Shown here piece after piece: positions 7,700-23,280 of a stretch of DNA of 64,000 nucleotides (the stretch's first letter is position 1; each line of letters opens with the position of its first letter). The notes beneath the pieces were generated by a model. It made no database searches and was not told the DNA's origin. It saw only the letters and a list, made by a program, of their open reading frames with translations. The DNA lies in contig NZ_KB906261.1 of the NCBI RefSeq assembly GCF_000381265.1, forward strand, positions 124,001 to 188,000, read 5' to 3'. The DNA is from Curvibacter lanceolatus ATCC 14669 (GTDB taxonomy: Bacteria > Pseudomonadota > Gammaproteobacteria > Burkholderiales > Burkholderiaceae_C). The translations under genes and the position numbers were made by a program.

Positions 7700-9121
7700 T
7701 CAAGCCGGCTGGAACTGCAGCGCCTTGTACTCCAGGAACTCCTCGAAGCCGTAGATGCCGTTCTCACGCCCATTGCCCGATTGCTTGTAACCCCCGAACG
7801 GGGCCTGGGGGTTGAAAGGCCCCCCGTTGATGTCGATCTGCCCGGTGCGGATGCGCCGGGCCACGGCCACGGCATGGGCTTCGTCAGCACTCCAGACGCC
7901 GCCGCCCAGGCCATAGAGGGTGTCGTTGGCAATGCGGATGGCTTCTTCTTCATCGCGGTAGGTGATGATGACCAGCACCGGGCCGAAGATCTCCTCACGG
8001 GCCAGGGTGTCCTCAGGCTTCACCCGCAGGATGGTGGGTTGAACGAAATACCCCTTGTCGAAGGCTGGCCGTTCCGGCCCGCCGGCCACCAGTTCAGCCC
8101 CCTCGCGCAGGCCTTGCTCGATGAAGCCCAGCACCCGGTCGCGCTGGGCCGCGCTGATCAAAGGGCCCAGCTTGCTGGCTTCGTCCAGGCTGGGGCCGAT
8201 GGCAAAACGGGCGATCGCCGCCTGGGCCAGCGCCTTGACCTCGTCGTAACGGTCTTCGGGTACCAGCAGCCGGGTGTGGGCCGAGCAGGTCTGGCCGCTG
8301 TTGAGCAGGCAGGCCGACACGCTGCCCTTGATGGCGGCCGGAAAATCGGCATCGGGCAGCACCACGCTGGCCGACTTGCCCCCCAGCTCCAGCGCCACGC
8401 GCTTGACGCTGTGGGCCGCCAGCTCGGCCACCCGCTTGCCGGCCCGGGTGGAGCCGGTGAAGCTCACCATGTCGACCTCAGGGTGGCTGGCCAGCACCTC
8501 GCCCACCACCGGGCCGGCACCGTTCACCAGGTTGAACACCCCGGGCGGGAAGCCCGCCTCATGGAGGATCTCGGCCAGAATCATGGCGTTCACGGGGGCA
8601 ATTTCGCTGGGCTTGAGCACCACCGTGCAGCCGGCCGCCAGGGCCGCCGCCACCTTGAGCGTGATCTGGTTGAGCGGGAAGTTCCAGGGCGTGATACAGG
8701 CCACCACGCCGATGGGCTCGCGCAGCACGCGCGAGTTGCCCACCTGCTGCTCCCACGCGAAACCCCGGGCCACCTTGGCGAAATGGCCCCAGCCCCAGGT
8801 GGGGCCGCCCACCTGGATGGCACGGGCCAGCTTGAGCGGCATGCCCACTTCGCGGGCGATGGTCAGGGCCAGTTCGTCGGTGCGGGCCTTGAGGCCGGCA
8901 GACACCTTGTCGAGCAGCGCAGCCCGGGTCTCCACCGGCGTGGCAGACCAGGCCTCAAACGCCGCACGGGCCGCAAGCACCGCATTGGCGGCCTCATCGG
9001 CGTCGCCTGCGGGCACGCAGGCAAACACCTCTTCGGTGCTGGAGTCGTGCACGGGAAAGCGGTCGGCGCTGTGCGCGGCCACCCATTGGCCGTTGATGTA
9101 ATGCGATGCGTAGTTCTTCAA
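7700..9121 (-). CDS. NAD(P)+-dependent aldehyde dehydrogenase family protein, TTG start
   Basis: Aldehyde dehydrogenase of 473 residues, oxidising an aldehyde to the acid with NAD(P)+. Visible catalytic residues are Asn147 in PWNFP, Glu245 in LELGGKS and the nucleophile Cys279 in NSGQTCS; the Rossmann FTGSTRAG is at 221-228. The frame has no ATG near the start. The TTG at 9121 follows an AAGGAG ribosome site by 6 bases and gives the usual N-terminus (NYASHYINGQWV), so TTG initiation is well supported. Its aldehyde is unknown. The upstream TadA-dehalogenase fusion could supply alcohols, but that link is only inference. Confidence 0.9.
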   Translation of the reverse strand: MKNYASHYINGQWVAAHSADRFPVHDSSTEEVFACVPAGDADEAANAVLAARAAFEAWSATPVETRAALLDKVSAGLKARTDELALTIAREVGMPLKLARAIQVGGPTWGWGHFAKVARGFAWEQQVGNSRVLREPIGVVACITPWNFPLNQITLKVAAALAAGCTVVLKPSEIAPVNAMILAEILHEAGFPPGVFNLVNGAGPVVGEVLASHPEVDMVSFTGSTRAGKRVAELAAHSVKRVALELGGKSASVVLPDADFPAAIKGSVSACLLNSGQTCSAHTRLLVPEDRYDEVKALAQAAIARFAIGPSLDEASKLGPLISAAQRDRVLGFIEQGLREGAELVAGGPERPAFDKGYFVQPTILRVKPEDTLAREEIFGPVLVIITYRDEEEAIRIANDTLYGLGGGVWSADEAHAVAVARRIRTGQIDINGGPFNPQAPFGGYKQSGNGRENGIYGFEEFLEYKALQFQPA

Positions 9122-9237
9122 CCTGGTCTCCTTGGCGCAGGACAGGCCCTGCAGCGAGCGGCGATTATGCAGCGCCCTGCCCGACCCGGTCGGTCGCCCT
9201 TGTCACCGAGGTGCTGGCCGGGCCTGGTGACCCGATT

Positions 9238-11972
<2,735 letters not shown>

Positions 11973-11973
<1 letters not shown>

Positions 11974-12626
11974 CACACACCCTCCTGTGGGACCAGGCCC
12001 AGACGTTGCATCCAATCGGCCAGCCCCCGCGCGCCGTCGTTGTCCGCGCTGCGGTAGGCCTGAACCATGGCGGCATGCGATTCGGGCCGGTGCTGGTTGA
12101 GCTTGAGCTTGCACTGCAACGCCTCAATGCTGAGCTCAAAGGCCACGATGCCGCGCAGCATGCCCTGGCGCCAATCGGCCTCCAGCCCATGCCATTGCGC
12201 GGCGTAGGCCGGCTCATGATCGGCAATCAGCTGCTTGAGCAAGGCGTCTTTGGCCTCGGGCTCGTCCAGCAGCCGGGCCTGCACGGTGGCGTGCACGGCC
12301 AGGTAGTTCCAGGTGGGCACCCGGGCCAGATCGGGGTAAACGGCAGGCGACAGGTAGGCCTGCGGCCCCATGAAGGTGACCACCGCGCGCGGGCGCTGCT
12401 GCAGGTAGCGCCAATGCGGGTTGGCCCGGGCACAGTGGCCCAGCAACAGCGCATCACCCTCTGCATCACCCCCTGCCCCGCCCTCGGCCACCAGATGCAG
12501 CGGCAGATGGGTGACATAGGGCAGGCCGTCATCGTCGTTCGAGATCAGACTGGCCAGCGGGTGCTCGCGCATCAGCGCACGGGCCAGCGCCGGGTCCGAA
12601 CTGGCGAATTGCGGGGGCAGGTACAT
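11973..12626 (-). CDS. PaiB-family FMN-binding protein
   Basis: Protein of 217 residues of the PaiB/FMN-binding negative regulator family. It begins MYLPPQFASSDPA, like other family members, and shows the WNYLAVHA core motif near residues 107-114 plus the LKLNQHRPE segment near the C-terminus. PaiB in Bacillus represses sporulation and protease genes; in proteobacteria the role is unknown and an FMN-split-barrel enzyme is equally possible. An Ala/Gly/Glu-rich insertion (about residues 49-60) is a local oddity. It heads a minus-strand operon with the tiny membrane protein, tadA and ldcA. Confidence 0.85.
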
Positions 12627-12745
12627 GAGAAGAACCTCTTGGCGTCAGAGCGTGACAAGTGCGCTATTGTGAAACTGATTTCGCCCTTCTCATGCCCTGG
12701 AGCCGCGTCAAGCCATGTCAAACCCCGACAAGCCACATCAGGCCA

Positions 12746-14194
12746 TCACTGCGCCGGCTGCGCGCTGCCCCCCAGGGCAAGGTACAGGGTGACCTGGTTC
12801 TTGAGCTGCGACAGCTGGTTCTGTGCCCAGGCGGTCTCGGCGGTGCGCCGGGTTTCCTGGGCATCGAGCCACAGGCTCAGGGCCACCGAGCCCTGGCGGT
12901 AGCGCACCTCGTACAACTGCTCGCTGCGCCGGCTGGCCGCCAGCGAGCCGGCCAACAGCTCCCCTTGCTGGGCCAGGGCGCTGCGGGTGCCCAGCGCGTT
13001 CTCGACATCGCCCAGGGCCGAGTAAAGCGTCTGGCGGTAGCTGACGACCGCACTCTCGTACTGGGTGCGGGCGATGGCGTTGTTCAGCTTCATCATGTTG
13101 ACCTGCAGAAACGGCAGGCTCACGCCCGCGCCCAGCAAGGCATAGGGGTTGGACAGCACCTGCCCCAGGGCCAGGCTGCTGCTGCCCAGGGCCCCGGTGA
13201 GGGTGAGCGCCGGGTAGTAGCTGGCGGCCACGGCATCGGCGCTGGCCAGGGTCTCACGCAGGCGCAGTTCGGCCGCACGCAGGTCGGGGCGGCGGGCCAG
13301 CAGCTGCGCCGGCAGGCCGGGCGCCACCTCGGGCATGGCCTGCAACGGCAGGCGCTGCGGCTCGGCACCCAGCCAGGGCTGGAGTGCGGTGTCGCCCGGA
13401 GCCACATCGAACAGCAGGGCCAGGGTGGTGCGGGCGCTCAGGCGCTGCTGTTGCAGGTCGGCCAGGGTGGCGCGCTGGCTCAGCACCGTGCGTTCGGCCT
13501 CGCTGGCCTCCAGGGCCGACACCGCACCAGCCCGGTATTGGGCCTGCACCAGGTCGCGGGTTTTCTCGGCATAGGCCACGCTTTGCTCGCCGGTGCCGAT
13601 GCGCTGGTTCAGGTAGGCCAGTTGCCAGTAGGCCTGCAGCACGCTGCCGATCAGGCTCAGGCGGGTGGCCTGGCGGTCCTGCTCGGTGGCGAGCGACTCC
13701 CAGCGCGACACATCGCTCAGGCTGCCCAGGCGGTTCCACAGGTCGGCCTCGTAGCTCACCGAAACGCTGGCCCCGCTGCTGCGGGTGCTGGCCCCGCCTT
13801 CCAGCGGCTTCTGGGCCTGGGTGCTGACACTGCCGCTGAGGGTGGGCCAGCGGTTGCGTTCGGCCAGTTCGGCCTGCAGGCGCGCCTTGCGCACCTTGAG
13901 GGCGGCCACGGCCAGGTCGTTGTTGCGGCTCAGGGCCGCCTCGACCAGAGCGCTGAGTTGCGGGTCGCCAAAGGCACCCCACCAGGCGTCGGGCACATCG
14001 GCAGGAGCCGTCACCACCGCGCCCTTGTTCGACCAGGTGCCGGGCACCGCCAGCTGCGGGGCCTGGTAGGGGGTGCGCACCGAGGTGCAGGCCCCGAGCG
14101 ACAAGGCCAGCGCGCACGCCAGGGCCAGTGCCGGTGGGCGCCCGGGTCGACGCTGGCCTGGTGTCATTGGCTTTGAAATAGAAAAGTCCATCAT
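12746..14194 (-). CDS. RND/Mac-type efflux outer membrane lipoprotein (NodT family)
   Basis: Outer membrane factor of the TolC/NodT family forming the exit duct for the MacAB pump encoded just upstream. From the ATG at 14194 it is 482 residues, in the family range. A signal peptide ends in a lipobox (LSLGAC, Cys at about residue 36), so the protein is a lipoprotein. Two OEP repeats follow, each rich in Gln/Ala/Leu coiled-coil heptads, with ARRPDLRAAE marking the repeat boundary. The start is uncertain: ATGs at 14194, 14191 and 14167 are all possible and none has a strong ribosome site. It lies 59 bases after macB. Confidence 0.85.
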   Translation of the reverse strand: MMDFSISKPMTPGQRRPGRPPALALACALALSLGACTSVRTPYQAPQLAVPGTWSNKGAVVTAPADVPDAWWGAFGDPQLSALVEAALSRNNDLAVAALKVRKARLQAELAERNRWPTLSGSVSTQAQKPLEGGASTRSSGASVSVSYEADLWNRLGSLSDVSRWESLATEQDRQATRLSLIGSVLQAYWQLAYLNQRIGTGEQSVAYAEKTRDLVQAQYRAGAVSALEASEAERTVLSQRATLADLQQQRLSARTTLALLFDVAPGDTALQPWLGAEPQRLPLQAMPEVAPGLPAQLLARRPDLRAAELRLRETLASADAVAASYYPALTLTGALGSSSLALGQVLSNPYALLGAGVSLPFLQVNMMKLNNAIARTQYESAVVSYRQTLYSALGDVENALGTRSALAQQGELLAGSLAASRRSEQLYEVRYRQGSVALSLWLDAQETRRTAETAWAQNQLSQLKNQVTLYLALGGSAQPAQ

Positions 14195-14253
14195 GAAGTT
14201 GTGACGCCATAGCGCCTTGTGTCCGGGGGCGTCCATCTCGGTTCCGTGCGGGG

Positions 14254-16302
<2,049 letters not shown>

Positions 16303-16303
16303 G

Positions 16304-17530
16304 TCAGAACCCACCGGGTGGCGGGCGCATGCTGCGCTGCTCGCCTGTGGCCGAAGGGGCCCCGGCGGCGCTGCCCAGCACCACCTTTTCGCCCTCCGTC
16401 AGGCCGTCCAGGATCTCCACCGTGACATTGTTGTTGATGCCCACATGCACCGTGCGAGCCTGCACCTGCCCATCGCCGCCCAGCACGCTGACCCGGTAGC
16501 TGCCGTCGCGCTGGCGGGCGCTGAGCGCGCCCACGGGCACGGTCAGGGCGTTCTTGGCCTGGCCGCGCACGATGTAGACCATGGCGGTCATCGAGATGCG
16601 CAGCTTGTTGTCGGGGTTGGGCACGTCGAACAGGCCGTTGTAGTAGATGGCCGTGGCGCTGCTGGTGGAGGTGCTGCTGGAACTGCTGCTCGAAGAGCTG
16701 CTGGTGGTCGAGGTGCTGATGCTGTCGGTGGCCGGCTCGATGGTGCGCAAGGTGGCGTCGTAGCGCTTCTGGGGTTCGCCCAGGATGGTGAAATACACCC
16801 GCTGGCCCGGCTTGACGGAGGTGACATCGGCCTCGGAGATCGAGGCCTTGACGGTCATGGTGTCGACCTTGGCCACGATGATGATGGTGGGGGTGGACTG
16901 GTTGGCGTTGACGGTGGTGCCCTCTTCCGTCACCAGGGCCACCACCTGCCCGTCGATGGGCGACACGATGCGGGTGTAGCCCAGGTTGACGCGAGCGGTG
17001 TCCACGGCCACCTTGGCCTGGTCCACCTGGGCGCGCAGCGCCTCCACGCTGGCCCGGCTGGTCTTTTCAGTGGCCAGCGCGGCCTCCAGGTCGGCTTGCG
17101 AGCTGGCCTCCGAGGCGCGCATCTGCTGCTGCCGCTTCAAGGCCAGTTCGGCCTGTGTCAGGGTGGCCTCGGCCGAGCGCAACTGCGCCTGCACATTGGC
17201 CAGGGCCGCCTCGTTGTTGCGCAAGGTGTTCTGCTGGGTGAGCGAGTCGATCTCGGCCACCAGGTCGCCCTTGTGAACGACGTCACCCAAGGCCACTTTC
17301 AGCGACTTGACCTGGCCCGACACCTGGGCGCCCACGCTGACCTGCTTGAAGGCCTTGAGCGTGCCGTTGGCCAGCACGGTGTCTTCGATGTCGGCCCGGG
17401 CGACCGGGGCCGTGATGTAGGCGGGGGCAGGTGGCGGCGCGAAAAAGGTCTTCTTGCCCACCACCAGGGCGATGGCCAATACCCCGACCGCGATCCCTGG
17501 GCGGATCAGGCGTTTGAATTCAAAGTTCAT
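16304..17530 (-). CDS. macA: MacA-type periplasmic adaptor (HlyD/RND membrane fusion family) with Ser/Thr-rich insert
   Basis: Periplasmic membrane fusion protein of 408 residues linking MacB to the outer membrane factor. An N-terminal membrane anchor (about residues 8-28) is followed by a biotinyl-lipoyl half ([16 protein letters not shown]), a coiled-coil hairpin rich in Ala, Gln and Arg (about residues 95-180), the second lipoyl half (IVSPIDGQV) and beta-barrel domains. An unusual run of about 25 Ser and Thr lies in the second beta domain near residues 265-290. Start choice is weak: the ATG at 17530 gives the common [10 protein letters not shown] start, but 17575 is also open and neither has a clear ribosome site. 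It heads macA-macB-nodT. Confidence 0.9.
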   Translation of the reverse strand: MNFEFKRLIRPGIAVGVLAIALVVGKKTFFAPPPAPAYITAPVARADIEDTVLANGTLKAFKQVSVGAQVSGQVKSLKVALGDVVHKGDLVAEIDSLTQQNTLRNNEAALANVQAQLRSAEATLTQAELALKRQQQMRASEASSQADLEAALATEKTSRASVEALRAQVDQAKVAVDTARVNLGYTRIVSPIDGQVVALVTEEGTTVNANQSTPTIIIVAKVDTMTVKASISEADVTSVKPGQRVYFTILGEPQKRYDATLRTIEPATDSISTSTTSSSSSSSSSSTSTSSATAIYYNGLFDVPNPDNKLRISMTAMVYIVRGQAKNALTVPVGALSARQRDGSYRVSVLGGDGQVQARTVHVGINNNVTVEILDGLTEGEKVVLGSAAGAPSATGEQRSMRPPPGGF

Positions 17531-17541
17531 GAAAAATCTGA

Positions 17542-17553
17542 GGCTTGCAAGCC
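17542..17553. promoter_or_regulatory. 12-base palindrome just upstream of macA
   Basis: GGCTTGCAAGCC is a perfect palindrome ending 12 bases before the macA ATG at 17530. It could be an operator, or a hairpin masking the ribosome site. No regulator gene lies beside the efflux operon, and the motif could be chance. Confidence 0.25.
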
Positions 17554-17646
17554 ACACAGTTTGCCAGCCCGGCATGACACCACGGCTTGCGCATCGTCAC
17601 AGGAAGGTAAAGCGAGTGCCCTGAGTCTCTCCCCAGCATGGCTCCG

Positions 17647-17907
17647 TCACAACCCGAACAGGGCCCGCAGTGCGGCATCGTCCAGCCCGTCGACCGCCAC
17701 CCGCTTGGTGCGCCCGCTGGTGCCCAGCTCGATGGTGACGGCCGATTTGGACACCCCGCAGCGCTGGGCCACAAAAGCGATCAGCGCCTTGTTGGCCTCG
17801 CCGTCCACCGGCGGCGCCTTGAGCTGGATCTTGGGCTTGCCGTCATGGGTGCCCATCAGCTGGGTTTGTTTGGCGCCGGGTTGGCAGTAGAGAACGATCT
17901 TGGCCAT
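17647..17907 (-). CDS. DUF167 (YggU) family protein
   Basis: Small cytoplasmic protein of 86 residues of the DUF167/YggU family, of known fold but unknown function. The family's central KAPPVDGEANKALIAFVA block with the PVDGEAN signature is at about residues 32-49, followed by the SGRTKRV strand. I start at 17907 (MAKIVLYC), five codons inside the longest frame, where similarity begins. It is divergent from the gene starting at 18066 and lies upstream of macA on the same strand, with about 115 bases between its stop and the macA start. Confidence 0.85.
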   Translation of the reverse strand: MAKIVLYCQPGAKQTQLMGTHDGKPKIQLKAPPVDGEANKALIAFVAQRCGVSKSAVTIELGTSGRTKRVAVDGLDDAALRALFGL

Positions 17908-18065
17908 GCAGATTGGAAGCAAACGGCCCGGATGGGCCTGGCAGCATCATAGAGGGCGTGCTGCGGCCACCCGCAGCACGGTGGCCTGCCCGCCGCCGGG
18001 GCATTGCAGATTCAGTAAGATGCCCAGCCGCAAGGGCCTCACCCATGAAGGCCCACAGCGCAGCC

Positions 18066-18473
18066 ATGTCCCCCACCCCTCCATTTCCGATCCGCACCGA
18101 ATGCCCGCCCGGCGCCTGCGTCTGCGGGCGCGACGACCTGCTGCAGAACCCCAGCGGCGACCTGCGCGTGCTGCTTCTGACCCGCGAGGAGGAAAAGCGC
18201 CTGCTGCAGCGGCTGGAAAACCTGGGCAGCCTCAGCGATCTGCGCCGCATCGAGGAGCGCCTGGAGCAGCAGCTCGGCATCCGCCTGACCATCAGCACCA
18301 GCCCCAACGAAGTGCGCACCCTGCGCGGCATCACCATCCTGGTCCACGAGCAGCCCGGCCTGTGCAAGAAAACCCGCCAGGCCATCCCCGCCGCCATCAA
18401 GAAAAGCCTGGAGCAGCGGCCTGAGATTGCGTTCGAGTTGCTGGATGAGGGGGGATTGTTTGGGGCGGGGTGA
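18066..18473 (+). CDS. Conserved hypothetical protein with N-terminal cysteine cluster
   Basis: A 135-residue soluble protein whose function I cannot name, though I recall the same opening in other Burkholderiales proteins. It starts with FPIRTECPPGACVCGRD, holding Cys13, Cys18 and Cys20 in a C-x4-C-x-C pattern; a fourth Cys lies at 100 in PGLCKKTRQAIP. The middle is a charged helix (about residues 40-70), and the C-terminal half looks alpha/beta. The cysteines could bind metal. The ATG at 18066 is preferred, but one 21 bases upstream (18045) is also open. A strong terminator follows at 18508, shared with convergent guaA. Confidence 0.6.
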   Translation: MSPTPPFPIRTECPPGACVCGRDDLLQNPSGDLRVLLLTREEEKRLLQRLENLGSLSDLRRIEERLEQQLGIRLTISTSPNEVRTLRGITILVHEQPGLCKKTRQAIPAAIKKSLEQRPEIAFELLDEGGLFGAG

Positions 18474-18507
18474 TACGGCCACCTTGCAAAACGCCCTCCC
18501 CCAAACA

Positions 18508-18537
18508 CAGAAAGCCCGCGTTCAAGCGGGCTTTCTG
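18508..18537. terminator. Bidirectional terminator between the Cys-cluster gene and guaA
   Basis: A perfect 12-base stem (CAGAAAGCCCGC / GCGGGCTTTCTG) with a six-base loop GTTCAA sits 34 bases after the plus-strand stop and 39 bases after the guaA stop. The T/A-rich outer part of the stem suits termination in both directions, though the T runs are short. Confidence 0.75.
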
Positions 18538-18576
18538 GTTTCTGGTCATGGGCTGCGTGCTATGACCTAGGCAGGA

Positions 18577-20196
18577 TCACTCCCACTCGATCGTCGCTGG
18601 CGGCTTGGAGCTCACGTCGTAGGTGACGCGGTTGATGCCGCGCACCTCGTTGATGATGCGGCTGGAGACCTTCTTGAGCAGCGCGTAGGGCAGCTCGGCC
18701 CAGTCGGCGGTCATGAAGTCGCTGGTCTGTACGGCACGCAGGGCTACCACGTAGTCGTAGGTGCGGCCGTCGCCCATCACGCCCACGCTCTTGACCGGCA
18801 GGAAGACGGTGAAGGCCTGGCTGGTCAGGTCGTACCAGGTCTTGCCGGTGGCCTCGTCGCGGAAGTTGCGCAGCTCTTCGATGAAGATCGCGTCGGCGCG
18901 GCGCAGCAGGTCGGCGTATTCCTTCTTGACCTCGCCCAGGATGCGCACCCCCAGGCCGGGGCCCGGGAAGGGGTGGCGGTAGACCATGTCGTGGGGCAGG
19001 CCCAGGGCCACGCCCAGTTCACGCACTTCGTCCTTGAACAGCTCGCGCAGGGGCTCGAGCAGTTTCAGGCCCAATTGCTCGGGCAGGCCACCCACGTTGT
19101 GGTGGCTCTTGATGGTGACGGCCTTCTTGCTCTTGGCACCGCCCGACTCGATCACGTCGGGGTAGATGGTGCCCTGGGCCAGGAAGGTGGCGCCCTTGTG
19201 GCCGCCATTGCCGGCCTTGAGCTTGGCGGCTTCGGATTTGAAGACCTCGACAAACTCGCGGCCGATGATCTTGCGCTTGGCTTCGGGCTCGCTGACGCCG
19301 GCCAGTTGCCCCAGGAACAGGTCGGAGGCATCCACGCGGATCACCTTGGCGTGGAGCTTGCCTTCAAACATCTCCATCACCATGTCGCCCTCGTTCAGGC
19401 GCAGCAGACCGTGGTCGACGAACACACAGGTCAGTTGGTCGCCGATGGCGCGGTGGATCAGCGCGGCAGCCACGCTGGAGTCCACACCGCCCGACAGGCC
19501 CAGGATCACCTCTTCGTCGCCCACCTGCTGGCGGATCTTTTCGACCGCCTCGCTGATGTAGTCGCCCATGATCCAGTCAGGGGAGACGCCGCAGATGCCC
19601 AGCACGAAACGCTGCAGCAGCGCCGGGCCCTGCTTGGTGTGCGTGACTTCGGGGTGGAACTGCACGGCGTAGAAGCGGCGGTCTTCGTCGGCCATGCCGG
19701 CGATGGGGCAGCTGTCGGTGCTGGCCATGAGCTTGAAGCCCGGGGGCAGCTCGGTGACCTTGTCGCCGTGGCTCATCCACACGTCGAGCATGCCGTGGCC
19801 TTCGTCAGTGACGAAGTCCTGGATGCCTTCGAGCAGACGGGTGTGGCCCCGGGCGCGCACGGCGGCAAAGCCGAATTCGCGCTTGTGGCCGCCTTCCACC
19901 TTGCCACCCAGTTGGTGCGCCATGGCTTGCATGCCATAGCAGATGCCCAACACCGGAATCCCCAGCTCGAACACGGCCTGCGGGGCCTTGTCGGTGGTTT
20001 CTTCATAGACGCTGGCATGGCTGCCGGACAGGATCACGCCTTTGAGCTGGCCATCGGCCGCGTATTGGCGAATCCATTCGTCAGACACGTCGCAGGGATG
20101 AACCTCGCAGAACACATGGGCTTCGCGCACGCGACGTGCGATCAGCTGGGTGACCTGGGAGCCGAAGTCGAGGATGAGGATTTTCTGGTGTTGCAT
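18577..20196 (-). CDS. guaA: GMP synthase (glutamine-hydrolysing)
   Basis: Cytoplasmic enzyme of purine synthesis converting XMP to GMP with ATP and glutamine. The 539 residues divide into an N-terminal class I glutaminase (LILDFGSQ start; nucleophile Cys in GICYGMQ near residue 88; catalytic His and Glu in FHPEVTHT), an ATP-pyrophosphatase with the P-loop LSGGVDSSV near residue 235, and the C-terminal dimerisation domain ending PPATIEWE. It is 14 bases downstream of guaB, so guaB-guaA form one operon turning IMP into GMP, closed by the terminator at 18508. Confidence 0.98.
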   Translation of the reverse strand: MQHQKILILDFGSQVTQLIARRVREAHVFCEVHPCDVSDEWIRQYAADGQLKGVILSGSHASVYEETTDKAPQAVFELGIPVLGICYGMQAMAHQLGGKVEGGHKREFGFAAVRARGHTRLLEGIQDFVTDEGHGMLDVWMSHGDKVTELPPGFKLMASTDSCPIAGMADEDRRFYAVQFHPEVTHTKQGPALLQRFVLGICGVSPDWIMGDYISEAVEKIRQQVGDEEVILGLSGGVDSSVAAALIHRAIGDQLTCVFVDHGLLRLNEGDMVMEMFEGKLHAKVIRVDASDLFLGQLAGVSEPEAKRKIIGREFVEVFKSEAAKLKAGNGGHKGATFLAQGTIYPDVIESGGAKSKKAVTIKSHHNVGGLPEQLGLKLLEPLRELFKDEVRELGVALGLPHDMVYRHPFPGPGLGVRILGEVKKEYADLLRRADAIFIEELRNFRDEATGKTWYDLTSQAFTVFLPVKSVGVMGDGRTYDYVVALRAVQTSDFMTADWAELPYALLKKVSSRIINEVRGINRVTYDVSSKPPATIEWE

Positions 20197-20210
20197 CGCA
20201 GGGGCTTCGC

Positions 20211-21779
<1,569 letters not shown>

Positions 21780-21786
21780 TCAGACC

Positions 21787-22305
21787 ATGAGACCACTTTC
21801 GCTGCTGTTTTCTGCCGCCCTGTTGTTGGCGGGAACCCCTGCTTTTGCCCAATGGATGTGGCTGGACAAGGACGGCCGCAAGGTGTTCAGCGACCGGGCG
21901 CCGCCGCCCGAGGTGCCGGCCAAGAGCATCCTGAAGCAGCCCGGCATGCCCGCACGGTCTGCCAGCGATGCCGCAGGGGCCAGCGATGGCGCAGCCGGCG
22001 CGCGCAGCGACGCCCCGGATGCCGCCAAGGCCGCCCCTGGCAAGAGCGGCCTGGACAAGGCCGTGGAAGAGCGCAAGCGCCAGGCCGAAGCGGCAGACAA
22101 CGAAAAGAAGAAGGCCGAAGAGGCCCGCATCGCCAGCCAAAAGGCCGACAACTGCGCCCGCGCCCGCCAGAACATGGCAACTCTTCAATCGGGTATCCGC
22201 CTGGCTCAGGTGAACGAGAACGGCGAGCGCGTCATTCTGGACGACAGCGCCCGCAACGCCGAACTGGGGCGCGCGCAGGCCACGATCGATTCAGACTGCC
22301 GCTGA
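21787..22305 (+). CDS. DUF4124 domain-containing exported protein
   Basis: A 172-residue secreted protein: signal peptide (cleavage after AFA, about residue 21) followed by the DUF4124 strand WMWLDKDGRKVFSDRAPP, which is found at the N-terminus of many betaproteobacterial periplasmic proteins of unknown role. Behind an Ala/Asp/Gly-rich linker lies a Lys/Glu/Ala helical segment (about residues 90-125) likely to form a coiled coil, and a C-terminal region with two cysteines (NCARAR and the final DCR) that could form a disulfide. It is divergent from guaB and convergent with rnfH. Confidence 0.85.
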   Translation: MRPLSLLFSAALLLAGTPAFAQWMWLDKDGRKVFSDRAPPPEVPAKSILKQPGMPARSASDAAGASDGAAGARSDAPDAAKAAPGKSGLDKAVEERKRQAEAADNEKKKAEEARIASQKADNCARARQNMATLQSGIRLAQVNENGERVILDDSARNAELGRAQATIDSDCR

Positions 22306-22311
22306 GGGGCG

Positions 22312-22668
22312 TCAGGCTCCGTATCCCGCTGCCGCCCCGGGCCTGCGCCGGGCAAACAAACCGGTGCCCCGCGCACCTTGCTTGGCAAAACGCTCGCGGC
22401 GAGCCACCTTGGGGTCGACCACCAGGGCACGGCACAGCTCGATGCGGTCGCCCTCCCGCAGGGCCTGCTCCCAACCTACCCGCCGCCCCCAGACGCTGAC
22501 GGTGTAGCGGTTCAGATCGACGCCCTCACCGGGCTCCAGCCACCCCGTGGCACGCAGCGCCTGCATGACGGTCGCAGGGCTCGGCAGACAAACCACCTGC
22601 TCACGCACCTGACGCGGCGCCGGGGCCATGGCCACTGTGAGGGAAAGCGCTTTGACGGACTCAGCCAT
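22312..22668 (-). CDS. rnfH: RnfH-family ubiquitin-like protein (RatB/PasI)
   Basis: Protein of 118 residues of the UPF0125/RnfH family with a beta-grasp fold. The core shows QVVCLPSPATVMQAL, the VSVWGRRVG strand and the final RVDPKxARRERF-like VVDPKVARRERFA motif. In E. coli the pair RatA-RatB was proposed as a toxin-antitoxin, but RatA is also a Coq10-like START protein, so the functional label is open. The ATG at 22668 overlaps the ratA stop by 8 bases, so translation is coupled; the longer frame to 22770 is a ratA shadow. Confidence 0.88.
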   Translation of the reverse strand: MAESVKALSLTVAMAPAPRQVREQVVCLPSPATVMQALRATGWLEPGEGVDLNRYTVSVWGRRVGWEQALREGDRIELCRALVVDPKVARRERFAKQGARGTGLFARRRPGAAAGYGA

Positions 22669-23101
22669 ACACCTGCTCGGCACGTTTGACGAAGGCATCC
22701 ACCAGGCTGCCGGCAATCTTGTCGAAGACCGGCCCCACGAGCGCGCCCAAGGCCTTGTTGGAGAAGCCATAGCTCAGCACCAGCTCAACCCGGCAGGCCC
22801 GCTGGGTGCCGTCGCCCACGGGCAGGAACTGCCAGGTACCCTCGAGATTGGAAAAAGGCCCTTTCACCAGCTTCATGCCCACCTCGCGGCCTTCGATGTG
22901 GGTGTTTTCGGTGACAAAGGTCTGGCGGATGCCGCTGAAGGCGATGCCCACCTCGGCCGTCATGCCCCCCTCTTGCTGGGCCAAGACCTGGGCGTGGTCG
23001 CACCAGGGCAGGAATTGCGGGTATTGCGCTACGTCGGTGACGAGCTTGAACATTTCCTGCGGGGTGTACCAGATCAGGACGGACTTGTTGACGGTTTTCA
23101 T
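22661..23101 (-). CDS. ratA: RatA/Coq10-like START-domain protein
   Basis: A 146-residue START/polyketide-cyclase-fold protein. The family includes mitochondrial Coq10, a coenzyme Q binding chaperone, and E. coli RatA, reported to block 70S ribosome assembly. The conserved N-terminus (MKTVNKSVLIWYTPQEMF), YPQFLPWC near residue 29 and the C-terminal SNKALGALVGPVFDKIAGSLVDAF helix pattern are visible. It is the first gene of ratA-rnfH and divergent from smpB, the standard arrangement in proteobacteria. A lipid or quinone role is as likely as a toxin role. Confidence 0.92.
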   Translation of the reverse strand: MKTVNKSVLIWYTPQEMFKLVTDVAQYPQFLPWCDHAQVLAQQEGGMTAEVGIAFSGIRQTFVTENTHIEGREVGMKLVKGPFSNLEGTWQFLPVGDGTQRACRVELVLSYGFSNKALGALVGPVFDKIAGSLVDAFVKRAEQVYG

Positions 23102-23151
23102 GAATTTGCGGGCCAGCCCGCAACTCGGCGCCCCACAAGCACCGGGGCGCC

Positions 23152-23157
23152 TAAAAT
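23152..23157 (+). promoter_or_regulatory. Candidate -10 element upstream of smpB
   Basis: TAAAAT within the 179-base gap between ratA and smpB, 124 bases before the smpB start. The -35 region (CGCCCC) is poor. The same TAAAATC context occurs before rlhA. Apart from this I see no other signal in the gap. Confidence 0.3.
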
Positions 23158-23280
23158 CTTGGGTTCAGGCGAAACGGATTGTAGTGAGTGGCAGCCGCCC
23201 TTCGGCAGCAAGCCGCGGCGACAGCAGGGTCAGGATGGCCCGGCTCTTTCAATCTCTTGTTGCCGCCCCATCTGGACACC

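Noticed and set aside
22312-23101. RatA-RatB as a toxin-antitoxin system
   Set aside because: The gene pair is a conserved chromosomal housekeeping pair (Coq10-like and RnfH-like), so calling it a toxin-antitoxin system goes beyond what the sequence shows.
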